DNA from: SG8-4 sp964598225 | Lineage (GTDB): Bacteria > Planctomycetota > Phycisphaerae > Sedimentisphaerales > Anaerobacaceae | Direction of reading: 5' to 3' | Length of the DNA: 58,249 bases | NCBI GenBank assembly: GCA_964598225.1 | Contig: CAZRBG010000038.1 | Location: 1 to 58,249 of the forward strand | Shown: positions 50,968 through 58,249 of the stretch, piece after piece | Layout: each line of letters opens with the position of its first letter | Position numbering within the stretch: position 1 is the stretch's first letter | Translations under genes and position numbers: made by a program | The notes under the pieces: generated by a model | The model's input: the letters and a program-made list of their open reading frames with translations, nothing else | The model's database searches: none | Told to the model about the DNA's origin: nothing

Positions 50968-53563
50968 ATATTCCTTTCTTAAATCTGAAGAAGCAGACAA
51001 CCTTCTGCGTGATAATGTCGCAAACAAGGTGCAACTCATTCGAGTCCGGTTCGTACACCTTGATAACACTCTCATATTCCTTCCCCTCGGGCAGAAAATC
51101 ACTCAGTCGGTTTGGCATCTCCAAAAGCTTGTCTTTGTTGAATGTGACGTTTTCTTTCTGCGGGAAAAGCGCGGCATAGAAAATATCGCTCTCAACTAAA
51201 TCGTGGAAGAAATGAGTGCCGAACGAAAGTTCCGGCATCAGATTGCCGCCTTCGTATGCCACTTCCACGAGAACCGCAGCCTTGTTGAGCTCGGCGAAAT
51301 TTATCGGCACGCCCAGACTCGGCGTGGTTGTTCCCCATCTGCCCGGACCGATCAGCATGGTGGGCATCATCTCTTTACCGGCGATCTGCTTATTCAGCTT
51401 GCCCATCAACCTTGCAACCATGTATTTCTGCGAAATTGGCAAATCCACATACGCCTGCGGTTCGATATAGATTACTCTCTTTATCCGCCGGGAAATGCTC
51501 CCTCCCATCGTATAACCCGTCGATTCGAATAACATCTGATCCGGATTGAGGTCTTTAGGCAGCTCCACGCTCGGTGACAGACCTTTAGCCTGAAGAGGCC
51601 TGCACTGAACCAGATTTATTTTGAAATCGCCTTCGGCTGTGAAATTGACCGTAAACTCAATATCCACCGGATATTGGTAATGCTCTTCCAGGACTCTGAG
51701 CATGTTCTGCATTACCTTGGTGAAGTCTGTCTTTGATAGAAGCTTTTCAAAGGTTATTACCCACGGCGTTCTGCCCCGAATGCCCATTTCTTTCATCTTG
51801 CGTTCGGTTTGCCGGTCACGACTCGCCAACATGTCAAACTCCGCGTCGAGAGATTCACTAAACAAACTCGCGGTGGTGACTGTTCTGAGCCGGTTCTGAC
51901 CTGTATCAAGAAGATCGACGTTGTGCTGCGAGAACCGGCTTGCACCTTCTTTATCGGCATACGGCCGCAAGAGAGGATGATCCAGAGCTATTGTCTGCGG
52001 ATAATCGTCTTCTACCCGATCCACCGCCCGCGTTCCCAGGCCAAGAACAAGCCTTAGCATACCAGCCTTCGGATCAAGCTCGGGCTTCCAAACAAAAGTG
52101 TTGTGCGATATTCCGACGCCGGCCACCTCCGGGAAAAAGTAACCGTTCTTGTGCGATCCCGATACGCGCTGGACCAGCAGGGCCATCTGCTCATCTTTCT
52201 GGCCGAGTCCCCGCTGCTCGCGGTAAGCGAGAGCGTTTTCATCCATCGTGCTCGCGTATACTCTGCGGACGGCCTCTTCGAATTCGGCGTAGCGATGCTG
52301 CGGCTCGCCCTGATTCACCAAAAATATACTCTCGTATTTTCCCGCAAAGGAGTTTCCGAATGCGTCTTCCAGCAGGCTGCTCGACCGGACGATGATCGGG
52401 GACTGCCCGAAATACTCGACTATCTCCTGAAAACGCTCGCGAATCTGATCCGGGAATTTACCACGCAGGAGGTTCTCTTTCATCTCAGGCGCCACCTCGT
52501 AGTAGCCCTCTCTGGTCTTCTGCTTCATGAGAAGCTTCCACCAGCCGTTTTCGACTATGTAGCTGTAGAATACATCCGAGCCGATATAGAATGAATCGTG
52601 AGGCTCCAGGTAACGGCCCCAGTCGAGGTGATCATCCTTCGATAAAATCTTCTGGGCCAGAAGCATTCCGGCAGCTTTGCCTCCTACGTAGCCGCTTCCA
52701 ACCAACCTGCTCTTGATACTTGTCAAATCGTCCAGGGTGAAGACGCCGCGGGCAAGCTCGGCGATCCTCTTGTCCCGGCCAATCATTAACCTGCAAAGCT
52801 CATCGATAAGTTCTCTAACATTTTTGGAATCCTGAGGACTCTGCCGCAAATCATCCGCATCAAGGAAAAGGCGGTCCCAGTAGTCGAGAGTTCTTGCCGA
52901 ATCTCCGGGCACTTTCTGAGAAATCTTGGACAGCAGTGTACTTGCATCGACACTGCTGATTACCGGCGTAAATTCACCACCCTGCCGAAGGTGCGGCAGA
53001 AACATCGTGGGCGAGTAACGCCTCCAGACCTTCAGAGGGTGAATATAGGTCTTATCTCCAAGGTTATATACGTCCAGCAGCAGTTGCGTCGTCTCGCGAA
53101 TGCGTGCAATGGTTTGATAAGAATGGTGGTTCCGCAATATGCCGAAATATGCGATCGTGTCCAGCTCGAAAAGATAAGGACACGTAACCTTGAAGAAATT
53201 CCCCACCATGAGATCCGTCGCCCACGACCCGAGCAAATCCGAGAGGCAGTCAAATACGTAGTAAGCCTCTCTGCCTTCTTGTGAGATAATCGCATGCACC
53301 TGTGTGGAAAAACTCTCGAAACCGATCTCGGCATCAAGCTCGTAGACCGTGACGTTTGTCCGGACTTTGATGAGAGGCTCGTGGCGTGCGAACCTCATGT
53401 AGACAACGTTTCTTCCGTCCTGTACGGCCTTTGAGACGTAAGGCTGAGCGAATCGCTCATAATCCTCGACGCTGTCCACCTGCCAGACTACGTTGTCGCC
53501 TTTTTTCAGGTCGCAAAGTATTTTGTCCAGACCCTCAAGACCCGTACTTGCATAAGCCGTCAT
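50960..53563 (-). CDS. KaiC-like domain fused to PEP-synthase-like ATP-grasp protein
   Basis: The protein has 867 residues. Residues 1-240 resemble a KaiC/RadA-type fold (STGLEGLDKILCDLKKGDNVVWQV, YVFDCLSDLLGSWATDLMVGNFF) but lack the Walker A phosphate loop. From about 300 to 600 there is a PEP-synthase/PPDK-type ATP-binding region: YVGGKAAGMLLAQ, PIIVRSSSLLEDAFGNSFAGKYES and GLGTRAVDRVEDDYPQ. The C-terminal part includes MLIGPGRWGTTTPSLGV. I see no PEP-utiliser His motif, so the enzyme probably does not make PEP. It starts four bases after the stop of the regulator gene and runs into the mvhD-like gene. Confidence 0.75.
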   Translation of the reverse strand: MTAYASTGLEGLDKILCDLKKGDNVVWQVDSVEDYERFAQPYVSKAVQDGRNVVYMRFARHEPLIKVRTNVTVYELDAEIGFESFSTQVHAIISQEGREAYYVFDCLSDLLGSWATDLMVGNFFKVTCPYLFELDTIAYFGILRNHHSYQTIARIRETTQLLLDVYNLGDKTYIHPLKVWRRYSPTMFLPHLRQGGEFTPVISSVDASTLLSKISQKVPGDSARTLDYWDRLFLDADDLRQSPQDSKNVRELIDELCRLMIGRDKRIAELARGVFTLDDLTSIKSRLVGSGYVGGKAAGMLLAQKILSKDDHLDWGRYLEPHDSFYIGSDVFYSYIVENGWWKLLMKQKTREGYYEVAPEMKENLLRGKFPDQIRERFQEIVEYFGQSPIIVRSSSLLEDAFGNSFAGKYESIFLVNQGEPQHRYAEFEEAVRRVYASTMDENALAYREQRGLGQKDEQMALLVQRVSGSHKNGYFFPEVAGVGISHNTFVWKPELDPKAGMLRLVLGLGTRAVDRVEDDYPQTIALDHPLLRPYADKEGASRFSQHNVDLLDTGQNRLRTVTTASLFSESLDAEFDMLASRDRQTERKMKEMGIRGRTPWVITFEKLLSKTDFTKVMQNMLRVLEEHYQYPVDIEFTVNFTAEGDFKINLVQCRPLQAKGLSPSVELPKDLNPDQMLFESTGYTMGGSISRRIKRVIYIEPQAYVDLPISQKYMVARLMGKLNKQIAGKEMMPTMLIGPGRWGTTTPSLGVPINFAELNKAAVLVEVAYEGGNLMPELSFGTHFFHDLVESDIFYAALFPQKENVTFNKDKLLEMPNRLSDFLPEGKEYESVIKVYEPDSNELHLVCDIITQKVVCFFRFKKGIYE

Positions 53564-53566
53564 TAA

Positions 53567-55147
53567 TCAACCTCTCTTGCTCGTATATCGCTTATAATCT
53601 ATCCCCAGCTCTTTGACCCTGTGGCGGATTATCCTCGGCGTGGCTTTCAGGTCTCGAGCCGCTGCCGTCATATTGCCGTTGCAGCGATTCAGGGCGTCAA
53701 CAATCAAATCCCGCTCGAAAGAACTGACCCTGTCTTTGAACGAGCCGTTCAAAACGGTGCCCGACGAATCCGACGTCTGAAGGGTTGGCGGAAAATGATG
53801 TGAGTGCACGACGCCGTCGGTGCTCAACCTTACCGCTCGTTCGATACAGTTCTCCAACTCCCGTACATTGCCCGGCCAGTGGTACGCCATCAACATCTCG
53901 ATTGCAGGCGTGCTGATCCGTCGAACATCTTTGCCGATCTTTCTCGAATATCTCTCGACGAAATGGTCCGCCAGCATCAAAACGTCGTCCTTTCGCTCTC
54001 GCAGCGGAGGCAGCACGATCGGAGCAATATTCAGCCGTTCATAGAGATTTCGTTGAAAACAACCTTCTTCAACAGCTTTCTCGATATCGCGGTCGGTCGC
54101 GGCTACGATTCTCGTATTCGTTTTAATTGCAACGCTGCCGTCAACTCGCTCGAACCGATGCTCCTGCAATACACTCAAGAGCTTCGCCTGTGCAAGCAGC
54201 GAAAGCCCCCCTATTTCGTTCAGGAAGAGCGTTCCGCCGTTCGCCTCATCCAGACGACCCTTGCGGCTTCGATTCGCCTCGGCAGAAATCTTCCTTTCCT
54301 GGCCGAATAGTTCGACCTCAAGAAGATTGTCTTTCAATCCCGCGCAGTTTACTCTCACGAACGGCCCCTCACCTCTTGGACTCGAATAGTGAATCGCGCG
54401 GGCTGCCAGTTCCTTGCCCGTTCCGGCCTCACCTCGAATCAGCACAGCCTCATCACTCGGCGCAATCTGCCGGATTCTACAGTATACATCGCCCATGACT
54501 TTTGAGTTGCCGATGATATTCTCCGGGTGAAATCCGTCGCCTAATTCCCTGCGCAGCCGGAGATTCTCAACCGCCAGCTCCCGCCGCGATGCTGCGGCCT
54601 CGCGACGCACGCGCATATCGTTGGCAATCATGTTTGCGACGATATCGAGGATTTTAACCTCCTCTTCGAGCTGCTCATTCTCTTTGAAGGGCAGGTCAAC
54701 TGAAATCGTCCCGATCACTTCATCACCCGCTGATATCGGCACGCAGATAAAACTCAACTCCCGCTTCGTGACGTTCCAGCGCTCGAACCGATTGAGAAAC
54801 AGAGGTTCCCGGGAAACCTTCGGGACAATCGCCGACTTGCCGGTCTGCATTACCTTGCCGGTAACGCCCTCGCCGATCCTGTAGGTAATGGTTCGACTTT
54901 TCTCCTTAGAAAGATCGTGAACGGCTTCCACCCGCACTTCCTTACCGTCCGTCTTAAGGAGCGTTATCGTACCGTGATTCAGTCCGAACACCTTATCCAG
55001 CACTTCCAGCACCCGGCACAGTGCATCCCGCCGCCCCGCTCCTGTAGATAGGGTGCGGCTGATGCCGCAAAGCGCATCAAGCTTCTCCAAATCCCTTGCG
55101 GCGTCTGTTTTGCCCTGTTGCCGGAATGTACTCTTTCTATTCATCAA
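53567..55147 (-). CDS. NifA-type regulator with altered sigma-54 interaction motifs
   Basis: The protein has 526 residues. A GAF domain lies at about 25-175, an AAA+ domain at about 210-440 and a Fis-type helix-turn-helix at 480-526 (NGNMTAAARDLKATPRIIRHRVKELG). Walker A is intact (GEAGTGKE at 239-246). The sigma-54 contact motif GAFTGA is replaced by KISAEA at 286-291. The Walker B aspartate is Asn (TLFLNEIGG, N310). The arginine finger position reads FQRN in place of FRxD (Q365). The protein therefore may not activate sigma-54 promoters but could act as a DNA-binding switch responding to a GAF ligand. It is the first gene of the operon. Confidence 0.9.
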   Translation of the reverse strand: MMNRKSTFRQQGKTDAARDLEKLDALCGISRTLSTGAGRRDALCRVLEVLDKVFGLNHGTITLLKTDGKEVRVEAVHDLSKEKSRTITYRIGEGVTGKVMQTGKSAIVPKVSREPLFLNRFERWNVTKRELSFICVPISAGDEVIGTISVDLPFKENEQLEEEVKILDIVANMIANDMRVRREAAASRRELAVENLRLRRELGDGFHPENIIGNSKVMGDVYCRIRQIAPSDEAVLIRGEAGTGKELAARAIHYSSPRGEGPFVRVNCAGLKDNLLEVELFGQERKISAEANRSRKGRLDEANGGTLFLNEIGGLSLLAQAKLLSVLQEHRFERVDGSVAIKTNTRIVAATDRDIEKAVEEGCFQRNLYERLNIAPIVLPPLRERKDDVLMLADHFVERYSRKIGKDVRRISTPAIEMLMAYHWPGNVRELENCIERAVRLSTDGVVHSHHFPPTLQTSDSSGTVLNGSFKDRVSSFERDLIVDALNRCNGNMTAAARDLKATPRIIRHRVKELGIDYKRYTSKRG

Positions 55148-55587
55148 GTTCGGTCTCTAAACATTTACTTATGACATAATTGTAACATTAGACCACGTGA
55201 TCGAGAATGTATTTTTACTTATATCTATTATAAGCATAAGGCTAATAAACATAAACTGCTCTTTAACAGAAACTTACAAAATGCCGCCTTAGCTTTCGCC
55301 TCGTAATATTACAATCATAATTACCAATGTGCCAACAAAGCATATCTTACATATATGTCAGTTTTTACCCGAATTCACATCGCAACTGAAACACAAATAG
55401 AGAGAAAATCGCGAGCCAAATCCGGCACCTTGAAGTTGTTTAAAGACTTCAGACTACGGAATCCTCGCGATGTCGTACAACCACCCTGCCATAGACTAAC
55501 GAAATGCTATCTACCTTCTACGTGCTCCAGACGTGTATCACTGTTAGAGCTTAAACCGGCTTTGCAGAGGATAGAACCCACCCCATT

Positions 55588-55625
55588 CGGCAGGCTCAGG
55601 CCAAGCGCTGAGCGAAGTCGAACGG
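55588..55625. repeat. GCTCAGG/CTTCGGCA-type interspersed repeat
   Basis: TTCGGCAGGCTCAGG and, 10 bases later, CTGAGCGAAGTCGAACG. These are two arms of a widespread short repeat whose relatives lie at 1047-1073 and inside the FHA-like gene at 5527-5548. Confidence 0.55.
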
Positions 55626-55666
55626 CGATCCGCTGGCAAGCAACTCGAGCGCCGCAAAGGTCCGGA

Positions 55667-55715
55667 GGCATGGGCGACCCGCCTTAGGCGGATCGCCTTG
55701 TCCCTTAGCCATGCC
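55667..55715. repeat. nested palindrome (REP-like hairpin)
   Basis: GGCATGG at 55667-55673 pairs with CCATGCC at 55709-55715. Inside it GGCGA/TCGCC and CCGCC/GGCGG pair around a TTA loop. This gives a stem with internal bulges of about 49 bases. Confidence 0.55.
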
Positions 55716-55743
55716 TTTGGCTCAAAGCGAAAAATCCCAGAGG

Positions 55744-55765
55744 TCTGGGGACTTCAGTCCCCAGA
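55744..55765. repeat. hairpin TCTGGGGAC-TTCA-GTCCCCAGA
   Basis: A perfect 9-bp stem with a TTCA loop lies near the REP-transposase fragment. Such hairpins are the usual substrate of REP-associated transposases, so the two may belong together. Confidence 0.55.
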
Positions 55766-55841
55766 TGAGAACTTAAATTGTGCAACCGGATGACTCAAGA
55801 TGATCCGTACTGCTTGTGTTGTACTTCGCATGTTAATGCGC

Positions 55842-56024
55842 CTAATGATTGCTTAGCAGGCAATAGGCGTAAAGTCGCCATTTGTAACGCACGAAGGCCT
55901 TGAACAAGCAATCCTCAAACGACTGCCTGGCCTTCTCCTGGGAAAAGATATGCTTTCTGTAATTACCACGATTCAATACGTGATAAACGACACCCGGATA
56001 CTCAATTCGCAAGCTTCGAGCCAT
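55842..56024 (-). pseudogene. truncated REP-associated transposase (RAYT/TnpA-REP)
   Basis: The 60-residue frame starts MARSLRIEYPGVVYHVLNRGNYRKHIF, the classic REP-transposase N-terminus. It ends AYCLLSNH and stop. In intact enzymes NH is followed by xH of the HUH metal-binding motif, so the protein is cut at its active site and cannot be functional. Its first codons overlap the end of the next gene by 23 bases. Confidence 0.85.
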
Positions 56025-56718
56025 GAATCACGATCATAACCCCAAAATCACCGCCGTCAAGCAAATAATGATAATAATCACGGAATGACCCCTTTAGCTT
56101 CCCTGAATTGCTGTCGGGCAGATCCTGAGCCATCGCTACGCTGGAGATATAGTCGCGCACAAGGCTGCGCGAAGCGGCTTTGTGCGCGATTGTCATCTCG
56201 TGAAGCTGCTGATTTTCGTCGCGATAGACGATTACGCCGTGCCTTATTCGCTGTATCACAAAGTGGCCCAGGCGCTCGCCTTCTTTGACCCAGTACTTAT
56301 TCCGTTCGGGAGAGCCGGGCTCGGAAATCAGGGCGATCGACCTTTCCGGCTGGCTCTCGTAGTGGCTCGTCCCTTCGAGAGCGAATTTGGCAGAAGGGGC
56401 AATCCTCACTCTCGGGAGCCTTACAGAGCTTCGCTGAATCTTTCGTGGAGCCGCCACCACTTTTCTCTCACTCCGGACAGGAGGGCCGTTAAGATGCGAT
56501 GAGAAAGACTGGGCTGCAACAACAAGCGGCGAGCTTTCTTCCGCTGACGGATATTGATCGCTGCGCAGTTTCTTAAACTGCTCCACAACGCTTGGTCTGT
56601 TCAGGAGCTTTTCCACCTCCGGATCCCTGATCCTACGATCAAGCACCCAGAGTGTAAGAACAGCGCCCGCTGAGAGGCAAACAAAAGCGCAAAATATGTG
56701 CAACAGTCTAACTGTCAA
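56002..56718 (-). CDS. membrane-anchored hypothetical protein (GspC/PilP-like region)
   Basis: The start is a TTG at 56718, supported by an AAAGGA site. The 238-residue protein has one N-terminal membrane helix (LLHIFCAFVCLSAGAVLTLW). A variable linker follows, and near residue 140 a small beta-domain with KEGERLGHFVIQRIRHGVIVYRDENQQ, resembling the homology region of GspC/PilP-type secretion proteins. That match is weak. The last residues (KLAN) are encoded within the start of the transposase fragment. It lies 62 bases downstream of another exported protein gene on the same strand. Confidence 0.6.
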   Translation of the reverse strand: MTVRLLHIFCAFVCLSAGAVLTLWVLDRRIRDPEVEKLLNRPSVVEQFKKLRSDQYPSAEESSPLVVAAQSFSSHLNGPPVRSERKVVAAPRKIQRSSVRLPRVRIAPSAKFALEGTSHYESQPERSIALISEPGSPERNKYWVKEGERLGHFVIQRIRHGVIVYRDENQQLHEMTIAHKAASRSLVRDYISSVAMAQDLPDSNSGKLKGSFRDYYHYLLDGGDFGVMIVIHGSKLAN

Positions 56719-56780
56719 TTGCTACGATGTCCTTTCATGAGCCAGCAGGCGCCTCCCAATCCCAGCCTCCGCTTTCTGGT

Positions 56781-58112
56781 TCATGGCTGGCTGGCCGTAA
56801 TGTCCTTGATTCCTGCTCCCATGAATCCAACCGCCCCGGTCGGGTCCAAACACTCAAAGCGGACCCAAACCGTCAGAGTATCCACACCCGGCGGAAGCGT
56901 CACGTCAATACCTTCTTCATCTCCCTCATCGCTCTCTGTCCGACTCTTCATGAGCCTGAAGCCAGGACCAGTCATCTTCCCACCCCTCTCCAAAACGCCA
57001 ATTCGCCCAGCTCGGCGGCCCATTTTTCCGTTTGGCAATGCTGCTCTGCCCGCCAACTGTTCGGGGGCAAGCTTTCTTCCACTGGGTCCGTTGTGCGCAG
57101 CGCAAATATCCAGTGACCAGTCGCTGTCTGATTCGTGCATTTGCAGAGTGCTCAAAGCCCCAGTTATCCGATAGGTGTGCCCCGGTGTCAGACCAATAAA
57201 CTCTCTCTTAAGACCAACAACGCCTGAAAAGCCCGCCTCTATCACCTGGCTGAACGGCTTTGCGTAGAGGCCGTCCTGAGCGTAGTAGCTCGTATTGGTG
57301 AATCTCTTGTCACATCTGAAAAGCTTCTTGCCGACGATCCCTCCGGTCGCCGTTTGTCCCGGGGTCATTGTCCGCTTCACCGGGGAGGCACGCCATACGC
57401 TCCAATTGGGCATGATGCCCCTTGCGAATGGGATCGCAAATGCCTCATCCTGATAGTGACCGCTCATGTGCATGGCACCAGGAGCAGATACTACTCCGCT
57501 CCTAATGCCCACAACGCCCACATAAAGATCTCTAACACCTACAGGGATACTTGTTCTGTCCACAATGAAGCTTGTCGCGTCGCCCGGTACGGTCAATTGT
57601 CTGAAGTTACGGCCTAAGCCCCAGCTAAGAGTGATGAACACGTTGTCATATCCCCCGGCTGGATTCTCCCACGCTAGTTTCACACCGTCTGCCTCCTCGT
57701 CGTACACGCATGTAAGAGACAGGGGGGGCTCCGGTATTCCAAGACCACTCTCAGTACCTGCAAGATAGTAGGAGATAGCTCCTTCCGGCAGCTTTAGACT
57801 ATCTCCAAATGCTTCAGGTATTCCCCCTACGCGCAACCTATGCATATCCGAAACATCGGCAGCATTGTGATTAGCCCCTATCTGGTCGGCTAGGCGTTGT
57901 GCGACTGATCCAGGGCATTCCCCTGGAGACGTCTCGACAGAAACGTAGCCAGTGCCATTGAAACCGATCCGCCCTAGGACGAGCACCCCACCAGATGCCT
58001 TATTTGTAAACTTAAGCAGATATTCCGTCGCTGCTCCAGCTACTGGACCGGTCATGACCGAGAGGACCACAACCATAAAAGCCCCTTGTCTGATTGATCT
58101 CAAACCATTCAT
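56781..58112 (-). CDS. secreted hypothetical protein
   Basis: The ATG at 58112 has an AAGGAG site. A frame extends 13 codons upstream and is not used. The 443-residue protein has a signal peptide (FMVVVLSVMTGPVAGA). It shows a fibronectin-like phrase (LSLTCVYDEEADGVKLAWENPAGGYDNVFI) and a later beta-rich region ending with LPPGVDTLTVWVRFEC. I do not recognise a catalytic family. It probably sits in the envelope or outside the cell. Confidence 0.65.
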   Translation of the reverse strand: MNGLRSIRQGAFMVVVLSVMTGPVAGAATEYLLKFTNKASGGVLVLGRIGFNGTGYVSVETSPGECPGSVAQRLADQIGANHNAADVSDMHRLRVGGIPEAFGDSLKLPEGAISYYLAGTESGLGIPEPPLSLTCVYDEEADGVKLAWENPAGGYDNVFITLSWGLGRNFRQLTVPGDATSFIVDRTSIPVGVRDLYVGVVGIRSGVVSAPGAMHMSGHYQDEAFAIPFARGIMPNWSVWRASPVKRTMTPGQTATGGIVGKKLFRCDKRFTNTSYYAQDGLYAKPFSQVIEAGFSGVVGLKREFIGLTPGHTYRITGALSTLQMHESDSDWSLDICAAHNGPSGRKLAPEQLAGRAALPNGKMGRRAGRIGVLERGGKMTGPGFRLMKSRTESDEGDEEGIDVTLPPGVDTLTVWVRFECLDPTGAVGFMGAGIKDITASQP

Positions 58113-58184
58113 TGCAATTCTCCTTGTCAATAAGATACGTAAGCACGCCACTAGAATTCCAGGTCAACATGGTGGAAATAACTA

Positions 58185-58195
58185 GGGACAGTCAC
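58185..58195. repeat. GGGACAGTCAC motif, right copy
   Basis: The motif GGGACAGTCAC matches 39-49. It lies in the non-coding end of the window, 90 bases from the secreted protein start. Confidence 0.35.
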
Positions 58196-58249
58196 AATCC
58201 TGTTCGGCTCGGAATTTGCTGTCCGGCCTATGGGTTGACCGATATGTAA

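Larger units (their letters stand above)
55148..55841. other. upstream spacer with repeats, no gene
   Basis: Between the regulator start and the transposase fragment I see AT-rich sequence (55180-55350), then GC-rich repeats. The regulator promoter should lie here. On the minus strand TATAAT is present at 55232-55227 but with a poor -35 box, and no sigma-54 GG/GC pair could be found. Confidence 0.55.

Noticed and set aside
55148..55330. Sigma-54 promoter for the regulator operon
   Set aside because: I looked for GG-N10-GC on the minus strand and found no convincing site.
1..58249. CRISPR arrays, tRNA or rRNA genes
   Set aside because: No regularly spaced repeats, tRNA-like cloverleaf or rRNA sequence was noticed by reading. 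A tRNAscan-SE and CRISPR search would be decisive.

Overview
The window reads as a chromosomal segment of an anaerobic member of the Planctomycetota, most likely of the Phycisphaerae/Sedimentisphaerales type. The basis is gene content: a DUF1501/DUF1800 pair, a Tat-exported Gfo/Idh/MocA oxidoreductase, a DUF1080 lipoprotein, a ThuA-like protein, a PQQ-like propeller protein and a multi-membrane Ser/Thr kinase are all typical of that phylum. A complete Rnf complex and a MetV/MetF pair point to anaerobic, ferredoxin-based energy metabolism. The assignment is an inference from families; no rRNA, tRNA or CRISPR array was seen.

Layout. 1-1655: a PIN toxin and its small partner, then repeat-rich spacer. 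1656-3482: a ThuA/phosphoesterase lipoprotein. 3661-11491: a forward signalling cluster (coiled-coil membrane protein, TPR/FHA-like protein, Ser/Thr kinase, membrane protein, ECF sigma factor). 11540-13962: a secreted glycosidase-like protein and a Gfo/Idh/MocA protein, convergent. 13999-17690: an Mla/MCE lipid transport operon, followed by a trypsin-like lipoprotein. 18902-21984: two exported proteins (propeller and alpha/alpha-barrel). 22452-28760: two small membrane proteins and rnfCDGEAB. 28856-30415: hicB, a truncated hicA and apbE. 30537-34790: DUF1501 and DUF1800. 35223-38958: a DUF1080 lipoprotein and a large FAD/Fe-S oxidase. 39584-42230: an accessory cassette (trypsin-like protease, 72-residue protein, metallophosphoesterase). 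42231-43252: gene debris and repeats, including a second copy of the PIN gene start. 43253-55147: a tight seven-gene reverse-strand operon. 55148-58249: repeats, a REP-transposase fragment and two exported proteins.

How the genes work together. ApbE next to Rnf would attach FMN to RnfG and RnfD. Rnf would couple reduced ferredoxin and NAD to an ion gradient. The operon at 43-55 kb encodes MetF and MetV (methylenetetrahydrofolate reductase), an MvhD-like Fe-S subunit, two large glutamate-synthase-type proteins, a KaiC-like/PEP-synthase-like fusion and a NifA-type regulator whose sigma-54 contact loop and ATPase residues are altered. No HdrA and no GltD-type subunit is present, so the glutamate-synthase-type proteins may be the electron partner of MetVF-MvhD. 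This is the best candidate in the window for an undescribed system. The second candidate is the protease/small-domain/phosphoesterase cassette at 39.6-42.2 kb. The third is the kinase-FHA-sigma cluster at 3.7-11.5 kb.

The spacers carry several dispersed repeat families: a 375-bp repeat shared between 0.56-0.93 and 42.68-43.05 kb, a roughly 140-bp inverted-repeat element at 34.9 and 39.05 kb, CACGAAGG-type inverted repeats, and short GC-rich repeats of the GCTCAGG/CTTCGGCA type, one of which lies in frame inside a gene.
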